Below, in pieces: positions 27,990-36,826 of a DNA stretch of 64,000 nt. Source of the stretch: Nocardioides panacis (lineage in GTDB: Bacteria > Actinomycetota > Actinomycetes > Propionibacteriales > Nocardioidaceae); assembly GCF_019039255.1 (NCBI RefSeq), contig NZ_CP077062.1, positions 2,542,001 to 2,606,000 on the forward strand, in the 5' to 3' direction. The notes under the pieces are model-generated. The model was not told the origin of the DNA. It searched no databases and saw only the letters and a program-made list of their open reading frames with translations. Position numbers and translations under genes: made by a program. Within the stretch, counting starts at the first letter, position 1. Each line of letters begins with the position of its first letter.

Positions 27990-28706
27990 GTGGACGACCT
28001 GATCTTCGAGACCGTCGGCTTCGGCGAGGACGCCGTGGAGTACGTCGCCGCGTGGGACCTGCAGCGCGAGGTGCACGCCCGGGTGGTAGCCGGCGCGCCG
28101 GGCACCGTGCTGCTGCTCGAGCACCCCGCGGTGTTCACCGCCGGCAAGCGCACCGAGCCGCACGAGCGGCCGGCCGGCGACGACGTGCCGGTCATCGACG
28201 TCGACCGCGGCGGCAAGATCACCTTCCACGGGCCCGGCCAGCTGGTCGGCTACCCGATCGTCCGGCTGCCCGACCACGTGCTCGTCGTGGACTACGTGCG
28301 CCGGGTCGAGGAGGCGCTGATCCTCGCCTGCGCCGAGCTCGGCGTCGCCACCGCCCGGGTCCCGGGCCGCAGCGGCGTCTGGGTCGCCGAGGACGAGCGC
28401 GGCCCGGAGCGCAAGGTCGCCGCACTCGGCATCCGGGTCAGCCGCGGCGTGACCATGCACGGGTTCGCGGTCAACTGCGACGTCGACCTGGGGTGGTACG
28501 ACCGCTTCGTGCCGTGCGGCATCAGCGACGCCGGCGTCACCAGCCTGTCCGCCGAGCTCGGCCGCGAAGTGACGGTCGAGGAGGTCGCGCCGGTGGTCGA
28601 GCGGCACGTCCGCGCGCTGCTCGCCTGGACGCCGTACGACGCCACGCCGGACTACCCGGCCAAGCCCGAACCGGGTCGCGTGCGACTCATCACGCCCGCG
28701 CTCTGA
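27990..28706 (+). CDS. lipB: Octanoyl-[acyl-carrier-protein]-protein N-octanoyltransferase LipB
   Basis: Moves octanoyl from ACP to lipoyl domains, the first step of de novo lipoylation. 238 residues with [44 protein letters not shown], the catalytic Lys in [20 protein letters not shown], and the catalytic Cys in [16 protein letters not shown] start at 27990 preceded by a leaderless-type -10. lipA lies 2.2 kb downstream, separated by an ABC exporter pair. Clients in the window: SucB and, through its partners, GcvT's system. Confidence 0.96.
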   Translation: MDDLIFETVGFGEDAVEYVAAWDLQREVHARVVAGAPGTVLLLEHPAVFTAGKRTEPHERPAGDDVPVIDVDRGGKITFHGPGQLVGYPIVRLPDHVLVVDYVRRVEEALILACAELGVATARVPGRSGVWVAEDERGPERKVAALGIRVSRGVTMHGFAVNCDVDLGWYDRFVPCGISDAGVTSLSAELGREVTVEEVAPVVERHVRALLAWTPYDATPDYPAKPEPGRVRLITPAL

Positions 28707-28773
28707 CCCCTGGGGGCCGCGCCGTCGGCGTGTCCACGGGCGCCGCGCGGCACCCCTGCAGCAGACTCGACGG

Positions 28774-29763
28774 ATGCCAGGCAGCGGAGAGCTCGTCGTC
28801 GAGACGACGGGTCTGCACAAGGAGTTCCGGACCCGTCGCGGTCGTCGCGTCGTGGCCGTGGACCACCTCGACCTCGCCGTCCCCGCCGGCGGTGTGCACG
28901 GCTTCCTCGGGCCGAACGGCTCGGGCAAGACCACCACGATCCGGATGCTGCTCGGGCTCGCGCGCCCCAGCGAGGGCCGGATGCGGCTGTTCGGCGAGCC
29001 GGTCCCCCAGCACCTCCCGGCGGTGATGAGCCGGGTCGGCGCGGTCGTGGAGCAGCCGAAGTTCGTGCCGTCGTTCACCGGCCGGCACAACCTCGCCCTG
29101 CTCGCGCACACGGTCGGGGTGAGCAGCCGCGACGTCGACGCCGCGCTCGCCCAGGTCGGGCTCACCGGCCGGGAGAAGGAGCGCTACAAGGGCTACTCGC
29201 TCGGCATGAAGCAGCGTCTCGCGATCGCGGCGACCCTGTTGAAGTCCCCGGATCTGCTGATCCTCGACGAGCCGACCAACGGGCTCGACCCGGCGGGCAT
29301 CCGCGACATCCGCACGATGATCCGCGAGCTCGGGGAGAGCGGCGTGACCGTGCTGCTCAGCTCGCACATCCTGGCCGAGGTCCAGCAGGTCTGCCACTCG
29401 GTGTCGATCATCGGCAAGGGCCGGCTGCTCGCCTCCGGCGCGGTCGAGGACCTCGTCGGCGAGCAGAGCGTCAAGCAGGTGCGGGTCTCGGTGGCCGACC
29501 CGGCGTCCGCGCAGCGGATCCTGGAGACCGCCCGGTTCCGGGTCACCCGGGACGGCGACCGGCTGCTGGTCGAGGGCGCCGACCGGGCCGAGCACATCAC
29601 CCGGGTCCTGGCCGACCGGCAGATCTACGTCCGTGAGCTGACCCCGGTGCGCGCCGACCTGGAGTCCGTGTTCCTCCGGCTCACCCAGGACACCTCGCTG
29701 CACGCGACCGGGCCGCAGCGGCCGGCGGTCGCGACCGCCCCGACCGACGGAGGTGCCGCATGA
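28774..29763 (+). CDS. ABC transporter ATP-binding protein (ABC-2 exporter)
   Basis: 329-residue single ATPase of the drug/lantibiotic/antibiotic-resistance exporter type. Walker A GPNGSGKTTTIRMLLGL, Q-loop region EQPKFVPSFTGRHNL, signature YSLGMKQRLAIAATLL, Walker B LLILDEPTNGLDPAG, H-loop LLSSHILAEVQQVC, and a C-terminal regulatory extension after about residue 215. Its last 4 bases overlap the permease start (ATGA), so the two form a transporter. A CAGACT hexamer 6 nt before the ATG at 28774 could again be a leaderless-type -10. Cargo unknown. Confidence 0.92.
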   Translation: MPGSGELVVETTGLHKEFRTRRGRRVVAVDHLDLAVPAGGVHGFLGPNGSGKTTTIRMLLGLARPSEGRMRLFGEPVPQHLPAVMSRVGAVVEQPKFVPSFTGRHNLALLAHTVGVSSRDVDAALAQVGLTGREKERYKGYSLGMKQRLAIAATLLKSPDLLILDEPTNGLDPAGIRDIRTMIRELGESGVTVLLSSHILAEVQQVCHSVSIIGKGRLLASGAVEDLVGEQSVKQVRVSVADPASAQRILETARFRVTRDGDRLLVEGADRAEHITRVLADRQIYVRELTPVRADLESVFLRLTQDTSLHATGPQRPAVATAPTDGGAA

Positions 29764-30737
29764 GGCTGCTGCGCGTCGAGCTCTCCCGCTTCTGCTCCCG
29801 CCGGGCGGTGGTGCTGCTGCTGCTGACCGCCGCGCTGCTGACCGCCCTGCTCGCGGGCACCACGCTCTGGAACACCCGACCGGTCAGCGCCACCGAGCTC
29901 GCCGAGGCGCAGGCCCAGGTCCGCGAACAGATGAGCCAGCCGGCCTTCCAGCAGGACCTGCAGACCTGCCGCGACGACCCGGAGGACTTCTTCGGCCCTG
30001 GGTCGGACGCCGCGGACTGCGACGCCAACCTGGTGCCGCAGCCGGAGAACTACCTCAACCGGACCACCCTCGACCTCCGCCAGGAGGCGCGCGGCACCGG
30101 CATCGCGGTGATCGTCCTCGTGTCCGCGCTGATGATCCTGGTCGGCACCACCTACGCCGGGGCCGACTGGGCGACCGGCTCGATGAGCAACCAGCTGCTG
30201 TTCGAGCCGCGGCGGCTGAAGGTCTGGGGCACCAAGGCGCTCACCGCGTTCCTCGTCTGCGGGGTGGTCGCCGGCGTCCTCCTCGGCGCGTTCTGGGTCG
30301 CGCTGTCGCTGACCGCCGACGCGCGCGGCATCGCGACCACCACCCCGGTGCTCGAGCAGATCCGCTGGATGACCGCGCGCGGCGTCGCGCTGGCCGCCCT
30401 CGGCGGGCTCGGCGGCTACGCGCTGACCATGCTGCTGCGGCACACCGTCGGCACCCTCGCGCTGCTCTTCGTGTACGCCGCCGGTGGCGAGGCCCTGCTC
30501 GCGATCCTGCCGCTGGACGGGTCCTCCCGGTTCAGCCCGAGCTACAACGTGTTCGCCTGGATCCGCGACGGCATCCGGGTCTACGACCAGAGCGTCGTGT
30601 GCCGGCCGAGCCAGGCCGCGGCGTGCGACCAGCGGATCACGATCAGCCTGGTCGACGGGGCGTCGTACCTCGCGGTGCTGCTGGTCGTCACGCTGCTGGT
30701 CTCCGCGGTCCTGTTCCGCCGCCGCGACGTGCCCTGA
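29760..30737 (+). CDS. ABC-2 type transporter permease
   Basis: 325-residue membrane partner of the preceding ATPase. First helix RAVVLLLLTAALLTALLAGT, then a large extracytoplasmic loop of about 100 residues containing two Cys (DLQTCRDDPEDF and DAADCDANL), then helices IAVIVLVSALMILVGTTYAG, ALTAFLVCGVVAGVLLGAFW, VALAALGGLGGYALTMLL, LALLFVYAAGGEALLAILPL and the last YLAVLLVVTLLVSAVLF. Starts inside the ATPase stop. The paired loop cysteines may form a disulfide, an inference. Confidence 0.88.
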   Translation: MRLLRVELSRFCSRRAVVLLLLTAALLTALLAGTTLWNTRPVSATELAEAQAQVREQMSQPAFQQDLQTCRDDPEDFFGPGSDAADCDANLVPQPENYLNRTTLDLRQEARGTGIAVIVLVSALMILVGTTYAGADWATGSMSNQLLFEPRRLKVWGTKALTAFLVCGVVAGVLLGAFWVALSLTADARGIATTTPVLEQIRWMTARGVALAALGGLGGYALTMLLRHTVGTLALLFVYAAGGEALLAILPLDGSSRFSPSYNVFAWIRDGIRVYDQSVVCRPSQAAACDQRITISLVDGASYLAVLLVVTLLVSAVLFRRRDVP

Positions 30738-30803
30738 CCCGTAGCTCCCCGCGGGGAACCCGCTCCGGCAGCGGTGACCGGAGGCGACCCCTGGGTCACT
30801 GAT

Positions 30804-30821
30804 ATCCGACCGATGTCGGAT
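30804..30821. promoter_or_regulatory. Inverted repeat ATCCGAC-N4-GTCGGAT upstream of lipA
   Basis: A perfect 7-bp dyad around CGAT lies 10 bp upstream of the candidate -35 (TTGGGG, 30832-30837) of lipA and 66 bp after the permease stop. It could be a repressor site or the ABC operon terminator; there is no T-run. Confidence 0.45.
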
Positions 30822-30855
30822 CTCTGGCGGATTGGGGCGGCCCCCACCTGCGGCG

Positions 30856-30861
30856 TACAGT
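30856..30861 (+). promoter_or_regulatory. -10 hexamer TACAGT, leaderless start for lipA
   Basis: TACAGT lies 7 nt before the GTG at 30869, with TTGGGG 18 nt further upstream as a -35 candidate. Because the earlier in-frame GTG (30860) overlaps the -10, 30869 is the better start. Confidence 0.6.
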
Positions 30862-30868
30862 GAGGCGT

Positions 30869-31855
30869 GTGACCCAAGCCCCCACCCAGCCAGGATCCAG
30901 CACGCCCGGGACCCCCGTCCCGGAAGGTCGCAAGCTGCTCCGCCTCGAGGTGCGCAACGCGCAGACCCCGATCGAGCGCAAGCCGGAGTGGATCAAGACC
31001 CGCGCCACCATGGGCCCGCAGTACCGCGAGCTGCAGAACCTCGTGAAGTCCGAGGGCCTGCACACCGTGTGCCAGGAAGCGGGCTGCCCCAACATCTTCG
31101 AGTGCTGGGAGGACCGCGAGGCGACGTTCCTCATCGGCGGCGACCAGTGCACCCGCCGCTGCGACTTCTGCCAGATCGACACCGGCAAGCCCGAGCCGCT
31201 CGACCGGGACGAGCCCCGCCGGGTCGCCGAGAGCGTGCAGAAGATGCAGCTGCGCTACGCCACCATCACCGGCGTGGCCCGCGACGACCTGCCCGACGGC
31301 GGCGCGTGGCTCTACGCCGAGACCGTCAAGCAGATCCACGCGCTGAACCCGGACACCGGCGTCGAGAACCTGATCCCGGACTTCAACGGCCGGCCCGACC
31401 AGCTCCTCGAGGTCTTCGAGTCCCGTCCCGAGGTGCTCGCGCACAACGTGGAGACGGTGCCGCGGATCTTCAAGAGGATCCGCCCGGCCTTCCGCTACGA
31501 CCGCTCGCTCGACGTGATCACCCAGGCCCGCGCGTTCGGCCTGGTCACCAAGTCCAACCTGATCCTGGGCATGGGCGAGACCCGCGAGGAGATCTCGCAG
31601 GCGCTGCGGGACCTGCACGCGGCCGGCTGCGAGCTGATCACGATCACCCAGTACCTCCGCCCCTCCCCGCGGCACCACCCCGTCGAGCGCTGGGTCAAGC
31701 CGGAGGAGTTCGTCGAGATGAAGGACGAGGCCGACGAGATCGGGTTCGCCGGCGTGATGTCCGGGCCGCTCGTGCGCTCGTCCTACCGCGCCGGCCGGCT
31801 CTACCAGCAGGCGATGGCGGCCCGCGAGGCCGGGTCGGCCAGCCGGTCCGCCTGA
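30869..31855 (+). CDS. lipA: Lipoyl synthase LipA
   Basis: Radical SAM enzyme that inserts two sulfurs into protein-bound octanoyl groups. 328 residues with both iron-sulfur motifs: the auxiliary-cluster cysteines in [12 protein letters not shown] and the radical SAM CX3CX2C as [20 protein letters not shown] is the SAM-binding stretch, and [10 protein letters not shown] at the end supplies the conserved Ser/Arg of the auxiliary cluster. Start at GTG 30869 decided by the promoter position. lipB lies about 2.2 kb upstream; DUF4191 follows by 77 bp, the standard actinobacterial order. Confidence 0.97.
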   Translation: MTQAPTQPGSSTPGTPVPEGRKLLRLEVRNAQTPIERKPEWIKTRATMGPQYRELQNLVKSEGLHTVCQEAGCPNIFECWEDREATFLIGGDQCTRRCDFCQIDTGKPEPLDRDEPRRVAESVQKMQLRYATITGVARDDLPDGGAWLYAETVKQIHALNPDTGVENLIPDFNGRPDQLLEVFESRPEVLAHNVETVPRIFKRIRPAFRYDRSLDVITQARAFGLVTKSNLILGMGETREEISQALRDLHAAGCELITITQYLRPSPRHHPVERWVKPEEFVEMKDEADEIGFAGVMSGPLVRSSYRAGRLYQQAMAAREAGSASRSA

Positions 31856-31932
31856 GCCGGCCAGCCCGGCTCTGCGACAATGACGCGTCGGAACCCAGTC
31901 AGCACCGCACAGAACAGCAGAGGCAGCACCTG

Positions 31933-32634
31933 ATGGCCAAGAAGGACGCGGCAGCCCCCGAGAAGGAGGGCCGCCTCAAGCAGATCGCCCTCGTCTACAA
32001 GATGACGAAGAAGACCGACCCGCGGATCGGGCTGATCCTGCTGGGTGTCTTCGTGCTCACCGCGGCGATCGCCTTCGGGGTGTTCACGCTGGTGCCGGGC
32101 GGCTGGATCTTCGACCTGGTCACCGCGGTCCTGTTCGGCCTGCTGGCCGTGCTGATCGTCTTCGGACGGCGCGCCCAGAAGTCGCAGTACGCCCAGATCG
32201 ACGGGCAGCCCGGTGCCGCCGCGGCCGTCCTCGGCCAGCTCAAGCGCGGCTGGAAGGTCGACCCCGGCATCGCCTTCAACCGCCAGCAGGACCTCGTGCA
32301 CCGCGTCGTCGGCCCGCCCGGGATCGTGCTGGTCGGCGAGGGCAACCCCACCCGGCTCAAGTCGCTGCTGGCCACCGAGCGCCGCAAGCACGAGCGGGTC
32401 GCCTCCGAGACGCCCATCTACGAGGTCGTCAGCGGCACCGGCGAGGGCGCCGTACCCGTGCCGAAGCTGTCGCGCCACGTGACCAAGCTCGGCCGCAACA
32501 TCAAGCCGGCCGAGATGACCGACGTGCTCCAGCGGCTGCGGGCGCTGGACGCCAACCGGTCCAACATGCCGATCCCGAAGGGTCCCGTGCCGACCAGCAT
32601 GAAGGGCGCCCGCGGGAACATGCGGGGCCGCTGA
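31933..32634 (+). CDS. DUF4191 domain-containing membrane protein
   Basis: 233-residue actinobacterial protein of unknown function almost always next to lipA. A basic N-terminus (KEGRLKQIALVYKMTKKTDP) is followed by two helices, GLILLGVFVLTAAIAFGVFT and IFDLVTAVLFGLLAVLIVFG, then a cytoplasmic domain with QPGAAAAVLGQLKRGWKVDP and VVGPPGIVLVGEGNPTRLKS. ATG at 31933 follows AGAGGCAGC. Separated from lipA by 77 bp, with a GACAAT hexamer in the gap. Confidence 0.88.
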   Translation: MAKKDAAAPEKEGRLKQIALVYKMTKKTDPRIGLILLGVFVLTAAIAFGVFTLVPGGWIFDLVTAVLFGLLAVLIVFGRRAQKSQYAQIDGQPGAAAAVLGQLKRGWKVDPGIAFNRQQDLVHRVVGPPGIVLVGEGNPTRLKSLLATERRKHERVASETPIYEVVSGTGEGAVPVPKLSRHVTKLGRNIKPAEMTDVLQRLRALDANRSNMPIPKGPVPTSMKGARGNMRGR

Positions 32635-32888
32635 GGTCAGACGGCCGGCAGCGCCGCTGGACAGGTCTGCCCGCACGAGGTCCACGGCCGCGAGGCCACG
32701 GGGACCGTGCACCGGATCGCGGTGCTGTCCCGAGGCGCCCCGAGCTTCGCCGTGACCCGGCCGAGTTTGGAGACGCGCCGAGCAGGAAATACTCCAGAGT
32801 GCACGGAATGCGACATCTCCGAGGGGCCCGCACACCCCGCGCGACGATCCCACCCATCCGCTGCCTCCCCCAGGACGAACCCCCCCAC

Positions 32889-34166
32889 ATGACGGACTTC
32901 ACCCACGCCCGCCCCACAGCAGCAGTCGTCGGCGGCGGCGTGTCCGGGCTCACCGCGGCCTACCTCCTGGCCAAGACCCATCACGTGACGCTCTTCGAGG
33001 CCGACGAGCGGGTCGGCGGGCATGCGCACACCCACGACGTCGACGTCTCCGACGGCCGCTCGGTGCCCGTCGACTCCGGCTTCATCGTGCTCAACGACCG
33101 CACCTACCCGCTGCTGCGACGGCTGTTCGCCGAGCTCGGCGTGGAGACCCGGCCGACCGAGATGAGCATGAGCATCAGCTGCGCCGAGTGCGGGCTGAAC
33201 TACGTCGGGGGCCGCAAGGCGAACGGCATCTTCGCCCAGCGCCGCCGCGTCGCGGACCCCACGTTCTGGCGGATGCTGCTCTCGATCCGGCGGTTCCAGA
33301 AGGCCGCCCTCCGGCTGCTCGACGAGGAGCCGGACAGCATCCTGACCTACGGCGAGTTCCTCGACCGGCACGGCTTCGGCCGGCACTTCGTGACCCACTA
33401 CGCCCTGCCGATCGTGTCCTGCGTGTGGTCGATGGGGCACCGCGAGGCGATGGAGTACCCCGCGGCGTACCTCTTCGCGTTCCTGCACCACCACGGGTTC
33501 CTGGTGCTCGGGGACGCCCCGACCTGGCACACCGTGGTCGGCGGCTCGCGCTCCTACGTCGGCGCGATCACCCAACGGCTCGACGTGGTGCGCAACCGCA
33601 CCCGGGTGACGGCGGTCAGCCGCAAGCCCGACGGCGTCGAGATCGACGACGAGTACGGCGCGCACCACAGCTTCGACAAGGTCGTCATCGCCACCCACGC
33701 CGACGACGCGCTCGCGCTGCTCACCGACGCCGGCGAGGACGAGACCGCCCTGCTCGGGGCGTTCGGCTACTCGACGAACGTCGCCCACCTGCACCGTGAC
33801 GACAGCGTGCTGCCCGCGCTGCAGGGCGGCCGGGCCAGCTGGAACTACCGGCTCGAGGGCTGCGAGACCCTGACGGACCGCAGCAAGGTGTCCTACTGGA
33901 TGAACCGGCTCCAGGGGCACCCCGAGGGCGACCCGCTGATCGTCACGCTGAACCCCGACGAGCACGACGCCCCGCGCGACACGATCGCGACGATGACCTA
34001 CCTGCACCCGACGTACACCTCGGCGTCGGTCGCCGCCCAGAAGCGGCTCCCGGGCCTGAACACCGACCGGCTCGCGTTCGCCGGGGCCTACCAGGGCTGG
34101 GGCTTCCACGAGGACGGCTGCCGCTCCGGCGTCGCGGCCGCCGAGGCCCTGGGAGCCGGCTGGTGA
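32889..34166 (+). CDS. FAD-dependent oxidoreductase of the CFA-synthase cluster
   Basis: 425-residue flavoprotein of the amine-oxidase/desaturase superfamily. FAD-binding AAVVGGGVSGLTAAYLLAKT at residues 10-29, then FEADERVGGHAHTHDVDVSD and VDSGFIVLNDRTYPLLRRLF. The C-terminal FAGAYQGWGFHEDGCRSGVA is the second FAD contact. It overlaps DUF1365 by 4 bases and is two genes upstream of a cyclopropane synthase. The trio FAD oxidoreductase/DUF1365/Cfa is widespread and, in mycobacteria, neighbours ufaA1; a role in modifying unsaturated or methylated phospholipid acyl chains is inferred. The 254-bp gap upstream contains the operon promoter but I could not place it. Confidence 0.88.
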   Translation: MTDFTHARPTAAVVGGGVSGLTAAYLLAKTHHVTLFEADERVGGHAHTHDVDVSDGRSVPVDSGFIVLNDRTYPLLRRLFAELGVETRPTEMSMSISCAECGLNYVGGRKANGIFAQRRRVADPTFWRMLLSIRRFQKAALRLLDEEPDSILTYGEFLDRHGFGRHFVTHYALPIVSCVWSMGHREAMEYPAAYLFAFLHHHGFLVLGDAPTWHTVVGGSRSYVGAITQRLDVVRNRTRVTAVSRKPDGVEIDDEYGAHHSFDKVVIATHADDALALLTDAGEDETALLGAFGYSTNVAHLHRDDSVLPALQGGRASWNYRLEGCETLTDRSKVSYWMNRLQGHPEGDPLIVTLNPDEHDAPRDTIATMTYLHPTYTSASVAAQKRLPGLNTDRLAFAGAYQGWGFHEDGCRSGVAAAEALGAGW

Positions 34167-34918
34167 GCGCTGCGACCACGCCCGCCCGGACACCGTCCTA
34201 CGTGCACGCCCGGGTCAGCCACCGGCGGACCCGCCCGTTCACCTACGAGTTCGGGCACCGCACCAGCATGTGGCTGGTCGACGTGCAGGACGCCGGCGCG
34301 GCGTTCCCGCGCTGGCTGCGGCCGTTCGCGTCGATCCGGTCCGAGGACCACTTCGCCGCCGACGACGCCCGTCCGCTGGCGGTCAAGGTGCGCGGCTACC
34401 TCGACGCGCAGGAGCTCGACTGGTCCGCCGACCGGGTGCTGATGCTCGCCAACGCACGCTCCCTCGGCTACGTCTTCGACCCGCTCACGACGTACTTCTG
34501 CTTCGCCGCGGACGGCCGTCTCGAGGGCGTGCTGGCCGAGGTGCACAACACCTACGGGGAGCGGCACTGCTACCCGCTGCACGTCACCGAACGGGCCGGC
34601 GCGACGGTGGACAAGGAGTTCTACGTCTCGCCGTTCTTCGCCGTCGAGGGCCGCTACGACATCCGCACCCGGCTGACCGGTGACACCGTCGCCGTCGGCA
34701 TCTCGCTGACCCAGGGCGAGGAGACCGTGTTCACCGCGTCGGTGAGCGGCGACCTGCAGCCCGCGACCCGGAGCCGCGTGCTGCGTGCGGTGGCCCGCTA
34801 CCCGATCCCCTCCCAGCGCGTCTCCGCGCTCATCCGCTGGCACGGTGTCCGCCTCTGGCTGCGCCGCCTGCCCGTGGTCCCCCGTCGCCCTCACCAGGCC
34901 CCGAAAGGAATGGCATGA
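34163..34918 (+). CDS. DUF1365 domain-containing protein
   Basis: 251 residues, biochemical role unknown. Family features include YVHARVSHRRTRPFTYEFGH at the N-terminus, RVLMLANARSLGYVFDPLTT, LAEVHNTYGERHCYPL, and KEFYVSPFFAVEGRYDIRTR. No transmembrane segment is evident. GTG start overlaps the oxidoreductase stop and the stop overlaps the Cfa start by 4 bases, so the three products are made together and probably act on the same lipid substrate. Confidence 0.9.
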   Translation: MSAATTPARTPSYVHARVSHRRTRPFTYEFGHRTSMWLVDVQDAGAAFPRWLRPFASIRSEDHFAADDARPLAVKVRGYLDAQELDWSADRVLMLANARSLGYVFDPLTTYFCFAADGRLEGVLAEVHNTYGERHCYPLHVTERAGATVDKEFYVSPFFAVEGRYDIRTRLTGDTVAVGISLTQGEETVFTASVSGDLQPATRSRVLRAVARYPIPSQRVSALIRWHGVRLWLRRLPVVPRRPHQAPKGMA

Positions 34919-36165
34919 GCACCACCATGGACCCCCGGGTCACCGTCTCCTCGGCCCTGTTGCCCGCCCCGCCGTCGTACGGCTTCCGCGGTGTCGTCGC
35001 GCGCACGGTGATCGCGCGCATCCTGCGCGGCGTGCCGGTCACCGCGCGGCTGTCCACCGGTGAGGTGTACGGCGCGCCGCTGGCCGAGCGACGTCCGGTG
35101 CTCGAGGTCACCCGCCCGCAGGCGTTCTTCGCCCGGCTGGGCCAGAGCCCGATGATCGGGATCGGCGAGTCCTACATGGCCCGCGAGTGGAGCGTCGGCG
35201 AGGGCACCGACCTGGCCGACGCGCTCGCGCCGTTCGCCGAGCGGCTCACCGACCTGATCAAGCCGGTGTTCTACAACCTCCGGCACACGGTGCTGCCCCG
35301 CGGCCTGAACCCCGCGAACACCAAGGAGGGCGCCAAGAAGAACATCGAGGCGCACTACGACCTGTCGAACGAGATGTTCCAGCAGTTCCTCGACCCGACG
35401 CTGTCCTACTCCTCGGCGCTCTTCGACACCCTGGAGAACCCGCCGACGCTGGCCGACCTCGAGGCCGCCCAGCTGCGCAAGGTCGACGCGATCCTGGACT
35501 CCGCCGGTGTCACCACCGGCTCCCGGGTCCTGGAGATCGGCACCGGCTGGGGCACGCTGGCCATCCGGGCCGCCGAGCGCGGCGCGACGGTGACCACGGT
35601 GACCCTGTCGGTGGAGCAGGCCGCGCTGGCCCAGGAGCGCGTGGACGCCGCCGGTGTCGCCGAGCGGGTCGAGATCGCGGTGCGGGACTACCGCGACCAG
35701 GCCGGGGAGTTCGACGCCGTGGTGAGCGTGGAGATGATCGAGGCGGTGGGCGAGGAGTTCTGGCCGGAGTACTTCCGCAAGGTCGACTCGCTGCTCGCCC
35801 CGGGCGGCAAGGCGGTCATCCAGGCGATCCTGATCGCCCACGACCGGCTGGTGGCCACCCGGAACACCTACACCTGGATCCACAAGTACATCTTCCCCGG
35901 CGGGATGCTGCCCTCGACCGACGCGATCAGCCAGGTCACCCGCAGGCACACCTCGCTGCACGTCTCGAACATCCGGCCGATGGGGCTGCACTACGCGCAC
36001 ACGCTGCGGCTGTGGCGCGAGCAGTTCGTGCAGAACTGGCAGTCCGTGCAGCAGCTCGGCTTCGACGACCGGTTCTGCCGGATGTGGGAGTTCTACCTCG
36101 CCTACTGCGAGGCCGGCTTCCGCACCGGCTACCTCGACGTGGCGCAGATCCGCATCGAGCGCTGA
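34915..36165 (+). CDS. Cyclopropane-fatty-acyl-phospholipid synthase family methyltransferase
   Basis: SAM-dependent enzyme acting on double bonds of phospholipid acyl chains. 416 residues: N-terminal region (1-125), then NIEAHYDLSNEMFQQFLDPT and LSYSSALF typical of Cfa, SAM motif I RVLEIGTGWGTLAIRAAERG, VTLSVEQAALAQERV, the catalytic-site region VSVEMIEAVGEEFWPEYF, and the C-terminal FYLAYCEAGFRTGYLDVAQI. It could make cyclopropane, 10-methyl or related branched chains; the coupled FAD oxidoreductase favours a methyl-branch or further oxidised product, which is inference. Last gene of the trio. Confidence 0.93.
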   Translation: MSTTMDPRVTVSSALLPAPPSYGFRGVVARTVIARILRGVPVTARLSTGEVYGAPLAERRPVLEVTRPQAFFARLGQSPMIGIGESYMAREWSVGEGTDLADALAPFAERLTDLIKPVFYNLRHTVLPRGLNPANTKEGAKKNIEAHYDLSNEMFQQFLDPTLSYSSALFDTLENPPTLADLEAAQLRKVDAILDSAGVTTGSRVLEIGTGWGTLAIRAAERGATVTTVTLSVEQAALAQERVDAAGVAERVEIAVRDYRDQAGEFDAVVSVEMIEAVGEEFWPEYFRKVDSLLAPGGKAVIQAILIAHDRLVATRNTYTWIHKYIFPGGMLPSTDAISQVTRRHTSLHVSNIRPMGLHYAHTLRLWREQFVQNWQSVQQLGFDDRFCRMWEFYLAYCEAGFRTGYLDVAQIRIER

Positions 36166-36190
36166 CCCACCCGGGGCCGGCGCGCGGCTG

Positions 36191-36622
36191 TCAGCGCCGG
36201 ACGGTCACCGTCCCGGCGACCAGGTCGTGCAGGCCGCGCCGGTCCCGGTTGTAGATCACCGGCGGCACCACCAGGCAGATCAGCAGGGTCCGGAGCAGGG
36301 CGACCAGCAGGTTGACCGGGCGACGGTCCAGGCGGACGACGGCGACCCGCAGCAGCAGCTGCCCGAACGACCCGCCCACCAGCGGGGTCAGCACGGTGCC
36401 CTCGACGAGGAACACCAGCAGCGGCATCCACGCCTCCCAGCCGTGGGAGGACAGCACACCCGGCCCCACGATCGCGCCCGCGACCAGGATCGAGGCGAAC
36501 CAGTCCACGCACAGCGCGAGGATCCGCCGCCCCCAGCTCGCGACGCTGCCGCGCCCGGCCTCGGGCAGGCCGAGCCGCTGACCGGCGTACGTCGCGGCCG
36601 CGGGCGTGGGAGGAAGGCTCAC
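36191..36622 (-). CDS. RDD family membrane protein
   Basis: 143-residue integral membrane protein of unknown role, the RDD gene usually beside actinobacterial glnA. Helices are ILALCVDWFASILVAGAIVG, PLLVFLVEGTVLTPLVGGSF and LVALLRTLLICLVVPPVIYN; the conserved Arg and Asp residues of the name are visible in RRILALCVDW and the final YNRDRRGLHDLVAGT. GTG start at 36622 behind a leaderless-type -10. Divergent from glnA1. Confidence 0.88.
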   Translation of the reverse strand: MSLPPTPAAATYAGQRLGLPEAGRGSVASWGRRILALCVDWFASILVAGAIVGPGVLSSHGWEAWMPLLVFLVEGTVLTPLVGGSFGQLLLRVAVVRLDRRPVNLLVALLRTLLICLVVPPVIYNRDRRGLHDLVAGTVTVRR

Positions 36623-36628
36623 GCCCTC

Positions 36629-36634
36629 ACGCTA
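36629..36634 (-). promoter_or_regulatory. -10 hexamer TAGCGT, leaderless start for the RDD gene
   Basis: On the minus strand TAGCGT is followed by 6 nt and the GTG at 36620-36622. Confidence 0.5.
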
Positions 36635-36695
36635 TCCGGTGGCCGTCGACCCCTCGTGGGGCGGTCCGTCGAGCCCCGACGGCATCCGGCACTCT

Positions 36696-36733
36696 GTTAC
36701 ATGGCTGAAACAAAGGAGATACTCCCGAGAAAC
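36696..36733 (+). promoter_or_regulatory. Double GlnR operator upstream of glnA1
   Basis: GTTAC-N6-GAAAC (36696-36711) is followed after 6 nt by GATAC-N6-GAAAC (36718-36733). This is the a-site/b-site arrangement known for GlnR boxes (gTnAc-n6-GaAAc, 22-bp spacing) in Streptomyces and other Actinobacteria. It ends 93 bp before the glnA1 ATG, so glnA1 is probably nitrogen-controlled by GlnR. Confidence 0.85.
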
Positions 36734-36826
36734 TGCGCCCCCATAGGTTGCGAGTCAGTGGTGCAGAGCCGCATCGCGATCTGCCTGAGCACCTGAACAC
36801 ATGGCCCCCGCGGCCAAGGAGGACGA

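Noticed and set aside
24612-29165. 1517-codon minus-strand open frame
   Set aside because: It overlaps the epimerase, MMPL, lipB and ABC genes in the wrong frame; the product is low-complexity Arg/Gly sequence.
32707-32892. 61-codon plus-strand frame upstream of the FAD oxidoreductase
   Set aside because: No conserved features; it runs into the next gene's start in another frame.
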